From Druceiella hillmani (taxonomy: Eukaryota > Arthropoda > Insecta > Lepidoptera > Hepialidae): a stretch of DNA of 64,000 nucleotides. A program made the position numbers and the translations under genes. Shown here one piece after another: positions 26,674 through 37,800 of the stretch (position 1 is the first letter of the stretch; the number at the start of each line of letters is the position of its first letter). The stretch spans positions 14,887,001-14,951,000 of the forward strand of contig JAYKKI010000006.1 in the NCBI GenBank assembly GCA_039881145.1. The letters run 5' to 3'. The notes beneath the pieces were generated by a model, which saw only the letters and a program-made list of their open reading frames with translations, was not told where the DNA came from and ran no database searches.

Positions 26674-27776
26674 TTGCCACAATGACCCTATATTTGTTCG
26701 TATTATATTATTTTATTGTTATTTTTTACCTGTGAACCTTTATGCTTCTATTTTCATTATGGTGATTAATATTAACAAATATTAATCTCAAATGAATTTT
26801 ATTTTTTATGTAAAATGTAGCAAAACGCAAAGTATTCATATATTGACACGGCTTATATTAAAACTATCACGTCTTATACGTAAGTTATAAACATAATAAA
26901 TGGAACTATTATTTTGTATTTCGTGTAAAACGCATTAAATTTATTTAGTTACATTTTTGTGCAATCAACTCATTAAAAGATACCCGCTATTAGCAGAACC
27001 ATTTCTTGTCAAACCAATAGTTTAAAATTCCTTTTACATACAATGTTACACAATTTTTCGATATGCGCACTTCATTGTACATTTCATTAGATTTCGAAGT
27101 GCCGTTACAATGCAACAACTGTTGTTATAAATCAATTTTCTTATTGCGATATTTATTCATTTGAACATAACATTTGTATTTAAGGATGCACATACAACAG
27201 GTGCCAAATGATTACACCAAAGATGTTGTAAGACAAGCGTGGCCTGTTGTCATAGATATGCCATATGTACGAAACCCTGCATGCGCACGCACACTAAGCA
27301 ATATAAACAGTATACTCAATTTTAACCTACCCACACAAAGATCTGATGCATAGTCGTGTGCGTAAAAATCCAGTGCACACACACTCACACTTTCCTGCTT
27401 GAAGTGTGCATTTGTACAATTCCGTGATACGATGTTTGAACATGGCATATCTAGTAGAGAGTGGGCCGCACCCGTCTTCCAATATCTTTGGATTACACTC
27501 ATCAGTGCAACGATTTCTTGTTCACCAGATTTCAAGATTTCAAGGCAAGTCAACATATCGTGTAGTGCAAGATAGTTTATTGGTGGATAAGGTTTAACAC
27601 ATGTAAATAACGCACTATAAATTTAATTTCATTTTAAAAATATAATGCTTGATATTGTAATATTATTTAAATTTTAACATCTTTCTTGGAAATAAATTGT
27701 CTTATTCCTCGGTTTAAAGATTAACACTTATGTGTTGCATTAATGGGGGAATGCGCAACCTATAAATATTGTTTAA
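26674..27776. other. No recognisable gene
   Basis: The 114-codon minus ORF at 27212-27556 is GC-richer than its flanks but shows no motif I can name. Confidence 0.35.
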
Positions 27777-28225
27777 CCGTTTGTCGACGAGTGCCATCGT
27801 GGTCATGCGTGTACTAACTAAATTTGCCATTGCTAATTTTTTTATCTTTCTACGTGTTACATAAAGTTCAAATTATAATATTATTAGTAATTACAATATA
27901 AAAAGGACCCAGGAAAAGAAAATTTTTAACCCATAATGTCGGAATACGAAAATAATTTGAGTGAAAATGATCACTTTTCAAGTTGTGAAGAAAGTGATAG
28001 CGGGAGTGACATTGTGGTGCGTTCACAATTTGGCGTAATGCAAATTTTAAGTGATAGTGATAATAATGACGATAACAATTATTTTGCTGATACGGAAGAT
28101 GTACCGGACTGCGAAAATACGATGTGACCTTGATTTCAATTCTTTTTATAATTTTTTTTCACAATATATATTTCCATAATTTTCTTTGTATTTTATTATC
28201 CTTGTACAAGTTTTTATTAAGAAAA
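27777..28225 (+). mobile_element. piggyBac-type short element, copy 2
   Basis: Starts CCGTTTGTCGACGAGTGCC directly after TTAA (27773-27776). It carries the TATAAAAAGGACCC box at about 27898, the short ORF at 27936-28127, then an AT-rich tail ending near TTTTTATTAAGAAAA. It lacks most of the GC-rich leader seen in the other two copies. The 3' terminal repeat is missing. Confidence 0.7.
27936..28127 (+). CDS. Short acidic ORF in element copy 2
   Basis: 63 codons, starting MSEYENNLSENDHFSSCEES and ending [10 protein letters not shown]. This is the fullest of the three related ORFs. It is acidic, without membrane or zinc motifs. It resembles the N-terminus of piggyBac-type transposases, but the stop is shared by all copies, so the ORF is a family trait and not the result of a private mutation. 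Confidence 0.45.
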   Translation: MSEYENNLSENDHFSSCEESDSGSDIVVRSQFGVMQILSDSDNNDDNNYFADTEDVPDCENTM

Positions 28226-29925
28226 TTCGCATACAATTCACTACTGTTGTATTTTACATAAAGTGTGCTTGTTGTTTTTTTTACAATAGAAATGACAGGA
28301 AATAAAACATTGCAATGAAATTTTTTTTATTTATCATTTATTAATAAACTAATTTTACAAATGTAATAATAGCAGAACAGTAATATTCCTTAATCTTTTC
28401 TTCTTATTTTTGCATAATAATATTAATTAATTCACCGTGACTTGTCTTACAACAATATTAAAAATAAATGATTAAAAAAAATTATAGCAAAAAAACGCAT
28501 AATACATTTTTTATGCATTAATTTATAATAATAAAATATGTATATACACAAAGTATTCATAAATATAAATATGTATAGATTTATAGACCAGGCTAAGAAA
28601 ATGTAAAAAAATGGTCAAAAAGTTATGCATTCACAAAACTAAATAACAACATTCACAAGTGCAAAATTTGACAAACGCTTTAATAAAAATAAAGCATATG
28701 TTTATCATCACGCTAATTAATATTCCAGAAAACGCGTCACCTTTAGTCATACGTAAGAGTAACTTTTGCGACGCACTCCTTCCGCATTATTTATTTCTAA
28801 AGTCACCCTCAGTCACCCGCTGTCCCCGAAACAAATAAACAAATAAAACACTACACAAATTTGGAAAAACAAACCAAAGAACACAGCGTGTATTCAAATT
28901 TTCCACATTAAAAATAATCCCAAACACCATTCGGCAAAGACGCATTGACACTTGTAAACAATGATTCACAATATGGCAAATAATCACTTCGCCTATTGGT
29001 TCAGTTGAAATACCAGTTACGCATTTAAAAATCTATTTCTGGCAAACGTAAGACGAAGTTGTGACATAAATTTCTTTCTGTAAATACATTTGAATTTAAT
29101 AAATTACCATTACAAAACTGTATGTAAATATTACTTTATAACTTATTGAAGTTCCGTACAGTGATTATATGAATGATTAAAAGAGTTACGAAAATATTTT
29201 TGAAGGAAAATTAATTTATAATTACACTTTAATGCGTTTATTTAAAAAGCATGGTCCGTTTGAACTGAAGCCACTTTTTAAATTAATTAAATTATCATTT
29301 ACAATAAGTTTCTTAATATTTATCTCTCCTTTTCACACTTGTCCATTATCAATTCATTTATTTATTTGTTTTATTAATCATTATTTACAAGCTACACACC
29401 TATACAATAATATTACAAGTACCAAATAAAAATAATAATTTATATAATTAATTTTAAAAACTAAAACTACACAAACAAAATTTATAACAATCATTAATAG
29501 TTCTATGCAAAAACCGCACGTGGATACCGAGTGTCATTCTCAATTTATATAATTAAAAAAAATTATTTTTTCATGTGTCGTGTGAATGTTACTTTATATA
29601 TAATGCATGCGTTTCAACGTTTAAATTTAACTGATCATATTTTATATTTAATTATCCGCCTCTCCTATTCATATATTCACCATAAATTAATTTTAAAATT
29701 ATACACTCTTACTCTCGTATTTGTTTCAACAAAAATTACAAACAAATTAGAAAAACATAGTAATTCACATTCAAAATATCATACTAGTAAGAATAATACA
29801 GAGACCTCAATGTGGGAACCATTAAAATTCTTTTTTTATTCCTTATATAAACCTCATGTATCTTCAATTATCTATATAATATATAGCTCTATTTATCTAC
29901 CTATATTTATATTATATACACATGT

Positions 29926-30113
29926 GTGTATGTATGTATATACATATATAAATATATATATATACACACACATACCAATTTTAAGTGTATGAATAATATA
30001 CTACATTACATTTTTACAAATTTTATAAGGCTGATTGCATATATACTACCTACAAATAATTACTTCTATAAAAAAACATCTCGCCTTAAAATATATAAAA
30101 ATTTATCAGAATA

Positions 30114-30180
<67 letters not shown>
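29926..30180. repeat. TA/CA microsatellite block
   Basis: Alternating ATATAC/ATGTATG runs, then a long (TA)n at about 30110-30180. Open frames across it are artefacts of the repeat. Confidence 0.9.
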
Positions 30181-30185
<5 letters not shown>

Positions 30186-30779
30186 GTTTATCACACACTG
30201 ACACTTTTATTATGACTAACTAAAAGACGAAATTGTGTGTCGGAAAGCAGAAAAATATTTTCACTTTAAAAACAATAAAGCGACAAAGTAATGTATAGGC
30301 AACATGTACACCAACCAGACAAAGAATACTTAAACAATAAAATTCCGACGTCCATAGTAATTACACTATAGGTGAAGCCATCACAAACACTCGTAGATAA
30401 AAAAGGAAGAAAAAAATTAAATCAAGACATCTATACTCTATTTTAAACTGTTTAAAAAAATAAAAATAACATTCTAAACGTAAAATATTTATATAAAAAC
30501 CACTTAACATCTATATATTCATCTATTTTATTACATACACAATATTGGCTAATCAATTACTGCTACACGTCGCACCTCACCACCCTTGCCCCCTGTTTGT
30601 GTCGAATAATAACTCCTCAACATATATACACATTTACAACATATTATACAATAAAAACAATACCATTTTTAATATTCTCATACTTGTCAAAATCTATTAG
30701 CCAAATCTGAAGTTATATTCTGTGATAAAAATCTATCCAGTCTTAAGAATAATCTGCATTTGAAAGACCTCTAGATTAA

Positions 30780-30841
30780 ATGTATGTGCATGCATTTATA
30801 TACACATATATGTGTTTGTGTGTGGGTGCGTGTATGTGTGA

Positions 30842-30890
<49 letters not shown>

Positions 30891-30935
30891 TACACACACA
30901 CATATATACCCACACATACATACATATACATGTCT
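30780..30935. repeat. TG-(TA)n-CA compound microsatellite
   Basis: A TG-rich left side, (TA)n at about 30845-30885 and a CA-rich right side make the block roughly self-complementary. Confidence 0.9.
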
Positions 30936-31440
30936 AAAATCAAACACCATCTTTTGAATATTTAAGAAACGAGAGCAATATTAACGGAATCAGATAGCAG
31001 TGGATGTATACAAAACATATCCATTGTCATATAACATTTTCATCAGTTCTCTAACCATCACGTGCAGCAGTGTGCAATGTTGACGACATATAGACAGTTC
31101 ATTTATTTTAGAAAAAGACAAAAATAAAATATTATACATCCATATGTATTGCTTTTAACGTATCTCTAAGATTTTCTGGATAAAAAATGTTTGCACCATT
31201 TTAAATGATGGACATTTAAAAATTTTATTATTTTCTAAAATAAATGTGATGGAACAAAGCATGCAACACTAATCAATGTCTATTTATTGTAACCGATAAA
31301 GTAAATAATAACATACTTGCTTCCATAGACACTTCAAATACACGAACGTGGAAATAAGATTTGAAGCAAAGCTTGAACTTGCTGTTGTTTCTATGTCAAA
31401 ATATGATTAGTTTGAATATATTTAAACATTAACAGCTTTA

Positions 31441-31588
31441 CAATATAGCCATAGGTAATAAACAATAGTATGAAGATACTAGTTGTTACTTGATATACTA
31501 GTTGTTACTTGATGCTATCCACGGGGTGGTTAGTATCAAGTAACAACTAGTATCTTCATATTATTGTTTATGACCTATGGCTATATTG
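31441..31588. repeat. Large imperfect palindrome, 55-bp arms
   Basis: The left arm 31441-31495 (CAATATAGCCATAGG...) pairs with 31534-31588 (...CCTATGGCTATATTG) with few mismatches. The loop contains a second direct copy of the inner TACTAGTTGTTACTTGAT. Confidence 0.85.
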
Positions 31589-32638
31589 TCTTTGATACTA
31601 TCTAAAGGTGGTTATTAAAAAACGAAGAAAGATACTTTGATAGTTAAATAAAATATAATCTACAAAAGCTGATAAATTTTGTACATATAAACTCAAAACA
31701 CCATATTTAAGAAGTAATCTTATAAAGTAAGCACAGAGACAATAGTGATTGGCCGTCAGAAAAATAACCATTATAAAAATTGTAAAAAAAAAACAAATTC
31801 AATAATTTAAATTAATTTGAGGAAAAAACGTACAGAACCTAACATCGTCTAACTACATGCAGACCTACTAGGGATGAGGAATATTCATCTGTCGGTAACC
31901 GCACTTCATAGATATGTAATTTAAGTTCCTAGTCACATCCACAAACTTCATCATAGTTTGAATTGTGTCTTTTTACCATATTTTAACACATCTATATAAA
32001 AAGGCACTCTAAAATATCATGGAAGCCCTTTTAAAAACACAGCCGACACAAATCAAGAGAAATTCAAAGTAGAGTTTAATTCACAAGCCATTTTACCATG
32101 GTCAGTATATTGCTATAGCAAATGCACATATATTCCGTTCCATTTATACGTCCAAACTTGATGCACTGTGATATGTATAGCGAGACAAAAATTTACTATG
32201 TAAAATTGAAAGATCGAAATGACGTTTACAACAATTTAAATGAATATTTAACGCATGGTGAGTAAACTCTAGACAACCGACAGATAACAGAATTGGTAGT
32301 ATCAAAAATTTCAGAATACCTGTGAATTGGATAAATAATGGACAACCAAAGGAAGAAAACTAATAAAAATTATCTACTAATTATAATGGAAAAGGTAACT
32401 TTAAACTTAGAAATTCTAATGTTGTCACATGCGTGTTTTCACATTGGAGAAAGATGCGAGTGTGGAGTTAGTGCGCGAGTTACCTCAATGCTGGCAAGAA
32501 CATAATTTGTTATTCCAAATTCATTTCACTGCAATTTAGTGCAGTATTAATGTTCCATAAATATCTATTCTTATTCATTTTTATTCACTACATTAATTTT
32601 AGTTTACTGAATTATTATCTCACAAATTCGAGACTGTT

Positions 32639-32684
32639 CATCTATGACAAAGTTAACGACATGTCGTTAACTTTGTCATAGATG
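32639..32684. repeat. Perfect palindrome, 23-bp arms, no loop
   Basis: 46 bases that equal their own reverse complement, centred on GACATGTC. Confidence 0.9.
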
Positions 32685-34788
32685 GCATGCCATTATCATT
32701 AAAAAAAAATATGTTACAGGGGTTTTGGAACTTCTGTCAAAATTCAATAAACTTCTATTAAATCTTTAAACTCAAAATTTAGTTAAAATTTAGAACTTCC
32801 TAAGTGCACCAGATACTATTAAAAAAATGACAACACTCCCCGATGTTACAAGATAGCTTGTATTAACGCTAGAGCTGTAACTAAATGAATAAGGCAAAAA
32901 GACACACTAAACAATCATATTAACGATTCACCTTACTTATTATTTAATGCCTCAGCACTACACCTACATAAAAACGCCTATATAATTAATATTCTGTACT
33001 TTTTTAAATAATTTTGTGATTTTCTCACCACTATTATCTGAAAACAATATTAATTACAACTATTGGTCGTTTACATTATTTCATTAATCCAAATCAATTA
33101 TAATTCTTTACAAACAAGATGCCCCAAAAAAAACTAATTCAAGCCAGTATTCCCAGTCTGCGACACTTAATATCTTGAAATTAACACGTACACATTTCTT
33201 TTTCCCTTTAAACACTCCCGTAGAAATAATTAGTTACATAATTTAACAATAAATGTTCCGTGCAAAAATGTACAAAAATATACATTTCATTATACTTAAT
33301 CAGAATTTTTTTTACTTTATTTATCATCTTAAACCACTGGTATTGCAACTTTACATAGAAATTATGTATCATGCTTCCCCTTTACACTTTACATACAAAC
33401 AATTCACAGATATACTAATCTACTATAAAATCAATTGTACATGGAGATTAAGCTTATGGAAATCACAGTCACGATAGGGTCACTAGCATTCCGCTCGCAT
33501 TTCGCATAATTTCTTCCCCGAGTCAGGTTACATTACACAAAGGTGTACCTAAAAATGGCAAATATTTTAAGAGTTGTTGAAACATCCTTTCTTCATATAT
33601 ATTTATCGAATCACATAAAGGTGCAGCAAATATGAATATCAGAAAATCAATTGACTACGCGACGATACAAATAAAATCTTAAAATAGTCAAACCATAAAA
33701 CCTTTGTTGTTAAGCAATAAAATAAAAAGTTTTAAAAACTACTATTAATATTTTTATTAAAATACATATTGCACAATTTATATTCGTACATCTACCGCTC
33801 TACGACTCATGCTGCGAATGTGGCATGATAACTTACAATTTGGAGGAGTTAAGGCATGAAAAAATATTAGTCCAAAATACTAGCGAAATATACATTTTTC
33901 TCTAATACAATAAAGTTACCAAAAATGTACATGTGACATATGGTATATTGCTGCAATTTCCTTTTAAATTTTCACAAATTTTCAGTTTGGAATTCCAGAT
34001 AGATAACCGTAATAATGTTTTTATATAGACTTTGATTTAAAGGACCAATATCCAAATTTTCCAATTAATAATCACTCTACATAAGTAAGCTGAAGGATAG
34101 CTTCAATAACTGAATTTATTCATAATCAAATATAATTTTTTAATGACAATTTTTATATCAGGATATTCAATACAATGGAAATCCCTTCTTACTGACGAGT
34201 ACTAAATTTAACAGCCATCTTTTTAACTATCGTCCAAGTCTTTACGAGCGGTACAATTTAAAATTATTAGTTTTGTACAATTTTTCAGGAGACACAAAAA
34301 CGTGTAAATATTAAATCAACACAAATGTGTCAATGAAAACAGTTTTCATTTGTTACAACGCAAGGAATTTTTTATTGTAGTAATCTCGCATTGTTTTTGA
34401 GAAAGTGATATTTTAAAAACAGTGACATATCCTTATTTAATAAATTACTTTTCATATACAAATTTAAATAATCATAATGAGGATCTCTCGTGGCAAAACC
34501 TTTGAAATATCAAAAAACAATAAGCACTTGGTGTCCATGATGACTCCACAAAATAATAAACCGAAAAAACATTTAAATTTTCAGTTACACACATAACTAT
34601 GAGCATAATGGTAAAGTGAATGGGCGATTTCAGAGGGGTCCTCACAACACTGACGAGGACAAGGTGATGAAGTGTCAGTGGAGCGGGTAGTGCGTACAGA
34701 GGAGGCGCGCGAGTGGCACGACAGTAATGGCGACGTCTGTCTCATCGCCGCTGCTGGCCGAGAGGTCGTGCCCGGCCAGCTCGCTACG

Positions 34789-34847
34789 TCACTTGCTCTC
34801 GCGCGACGCACGGCGCCGACGTTGCACTGCCCCAGTGCCCTCCACTG
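34789..34847 (-). CDS. NCOA6: NCOA6 exon D: terminal coding exon
   Basis: 59 bp including the stop. Joined to exon C in phase 1 it reads [19 protein letters not shown] then TGA. The AVQ-basic ending resembles the last residues of vertebrate NCOA6 (an AVQ followed by a KR-rich tail), which supports both the splice and the frame. The acceptor is a tandem NAGNAG (CAGCAG, 34845-34850), so use of the second AG would drop one alanine. A longer open frame over the same bases (to about 34581) is out of phase with exon C and was rejected. The GC-rich bases at 34620-34788 are then 3' UTR. Confidence 0.8.
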
Positions 34848-37800
34848 CTGAAAATGCAATTTGTTACAATCAGTACTTTTAATTCGTAATGCTGACTCCA
34901 TCCTTGTGTTAGTTTAAATATTCACATTGAATTTTTGTCAAATTTTCAATATCCATAGATCTAACGTGGCCAAAAATGTCTCAATGTCTTTATCTTCAAA
35001 ATTACACTTCCTCCAATAATCCATTGTCATTACATATTATCACTTTTATTCTTATAACAAAACCATTTGCAAATATTCTTCACGATCTCATATTTCCATT
35101 ACTTTTTTTATCAATAACTTTTTATATACATTTCGCCAATAAACTACAAATAGATTTTATTTTCAATAATGAAAGAGGCCCAAAATACCAGACAAATTTA
35201 TACAAATTTGTCTTTGGTATTTTGGAAAGAAACGAAAAGATTTATACAAATTTTGTGAAAATAATGCTCAAGCCGATATCTTTATAATAGATTTTAATAG
35301 AAATAGATTTTATTTTCAATAATGAAAGAGGCCCAAAATACCAAAGACAAATTTATACTAATTTGTCTTTGGTATTTTGGAAAGAAACGAAAAGATTTAT
35401 ACAAATTTTGTGACAATAAATCTCAAGCTGATATCTTTAGGGTTCCAAAAAAACTGGTATTAGCTTGGTCAATAAGCATAGAATCAAAAATGGCAGGACG
35501 TATGTTTAAGAAGTTCACTAGCATTCTACAAGAGTGGAATCTACATACAACACTAGTGGTGATAGATTGCCGAATACTCGAAATGCCCCACCGAATTAAG
35601 GATACCTGAAAACACTAATCACAAGATACACATTACGATCGAAAATACTTTAACAACAAAACTGACATCCAAAATACTTTGACAACAAAACTAAAAATGA
35701 ATGGCTTTTTTCTAAGTTGCTATCTTGATTAACCGTTTGACTGCCGACTAGCACCATCGCACTCGTGCACGTACTATCTAAATTTGCCATGAGCGCGATG
35801 GCGCTCACGAAGTCAGTTGCTGTTTAGCGCGCGGTAGGGGAGGTCGCTCGCACGCATCGCTAAATTTTTATTTTCATTAATTTTTAAAATAATTTTTATG
35901 TTTCTGTGTTACATAAAGTTCAAATAATAATATTATTAGTAATTACAATATAAAAAGGATCCAGGAAAAGAAAATTTTGAACCCATAATGTCGGAATACG
36001 AAAATAATTCGAGTGACAATGATCGTTTTTTAAATTGTGAAGAAAGTGATAATGGGAGTGACATTGTGGTGCGCTCACAATTTGGCGTAATGCAAATTTT
36101 GAGTGAGGATGTACCGGACTGTGAAAATACGATGTGACCTTGATTTCAGTTTTTGTTATAATTTTTGTTCACGATATATATATTTCCATAATTTTCTTTT
36201 TATTTTATTACCCTTGTACAAGTTTTTATTAAGAAAACACTGAAAAAATTATTAAAATTGGATAATTTTTGGAAGAGATAGTTTTTTTTTGAGACAAGGG
36301 TAAATGACATAAAAAACAAAAGATTTCTTTGGCATTTTTAAGTATATATGAGTAAAAAACCATGGCACTAAAACGGTTCAAACGAACAGCTAGTCACAAA
36401 AATATTAATCACATTAAGTGAATAAAACGGAGGAGGGTAATAACATACACTTCAGAAGATCCAAGGTACCTATTAAAATTGGATAATTTTTGGAAGAGAT
36501 AGTTTTTTTTCGAGACAAGGGTAAATGACATAAAAAACAAAAGATTTCTTTGGCATTTTTAAGTATATATGAGTAAAAAACCATGGCACTAAAACGGTTC
36601 AAACGAACAGCTAGTCACAAAAATATTAATCACATTAAGTGAATAAAACGGAGGAGGGTAATAACATACACTTCAGAAGATCCAAGGTACCTACATAATT
36701 TCCTTTCTACTTCTAAATCAAATAAATTAGTGATTGAATAACTCACCAGCACTTCTCGTCTTCCTTCTGGCAGGTGTGACAGTGAGCGGAGGTAAAGGTG
36801 CAGCAGGTGTAGGTGCTGCTGACTGACGCACAGAGCGACGCGTGCCAACCTTATCAAGTGCCACATCACAACTCTGGATCTTGACAGAAACGGCACGCAT
36901 TGCTGCACCCACTTTGCCACGTGTTGCATGTGGATTTTCACGTGCTGGTTTACTGCGTACTTTGCAAATTAGCGGCTCATCACTGTCAGAGTCTGACTCG
37001 GCACCACCTGTTTTGCCACTTTTCGTCTTCTCTCCACTCTTTTTGCCCTCACCTGGTTGTTTTTTTCCACCCTCTGTTTTAGAACCCTCCTCTCCACCCT
37101 CTGGACTTTTCGAATCGAGTCCCGAATCCTTCCGTGGCTTTTTGCGTGCTGCGGCACCTGGCGAATGACCTTCCTCCCCTGAAACTCCTGAATTGCATGA
37201 GCTCTCCGACTCCTGTCTCTTCCGCTTGACACCTGCAACTTGTGGCTTGCCTGCCATAGCAGCATGGTTTGTCTTTGGACTGACTTTGTCAACGGAGCCA
37301 CTCCGCAAATTGTTGCGTGCAATGATGGTGGCCGGTGAATCGGCACGTGTTTCTGTCTTTGCAAGATTTGGGCTATGTTTGGGTGTGCGAAGGTTGTCAG
37401 CAGGGCTGTTGAGCTTACTACTTGACCTCGTTCGGACAGTACTTTTGTTGACACATTTTTCAGCAACGGATGGCGATGGTGAACCCAAATGTTTATCCGT
37501 GTACTCGGCAGTTGGGATCTCGATCAGCAACTGCTCAAGCAGACTTTTGTCGGGAAACTCTGTCTTGTGCACGGGCAACTGATCGCGATCAGATGATGCC
37601 CGTTCTAAACTGGCGCCCGTGACAGACCGTATTACCTCATCCCGCTCACTTGCATCATTCTCGCATGCCTTGTCCGGATTAGAATATGTGTATAAGGCAG
37701 GAATTATTCGGAGCGGCTGCACTTCGAACTCATCTGTATCCCTTACATGCTCCTTTTTCATAGTGACTTCCTCAGTTTTTGCCTCAAATTTAATTCCATT

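Larger units (their letters stand above)
28226..34788 (-). other. 3' flank of NCOA6, probable long 3' UTR then intergenic DNA
   Basis: No coding ORF is recognisable. The first 170 bases after the stop (34620-34788) are GC-rich and probably transcribed; the rest is AT-rich with many AATAAA-like strings, so no polyadenylation site can be chosen. It holds two TA/CA microsatellite blocks and two large palindromes, listed separately. Confidence 0.4.

Noticed and set aside
27212..27556. 114-codon minus ORF as a gene
   Set aside because: No recognised domain, no splice or promoter support, and ORFs overlap on both strands.
29926..30965. Tyr/Ile-rich ORFs
   Set aside because: Translations of TA microsatellites.
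34581..34901. 106-codon minus ORF over the GC-rich block as the NCOA6 terminal exon frame
   Set aside because: It is out of phase with exon C. The phase-compatible frame gives the conserved AVQ-basic C-terminus and stops at 34789.
36741..36746. ELFNH-stop as the true NCOA6 C-terminus
   Set aside because: It reads through a strong GTGAGT donor; splicing to exon D restores the conserved tail. An intron-retained isoform remains possible.
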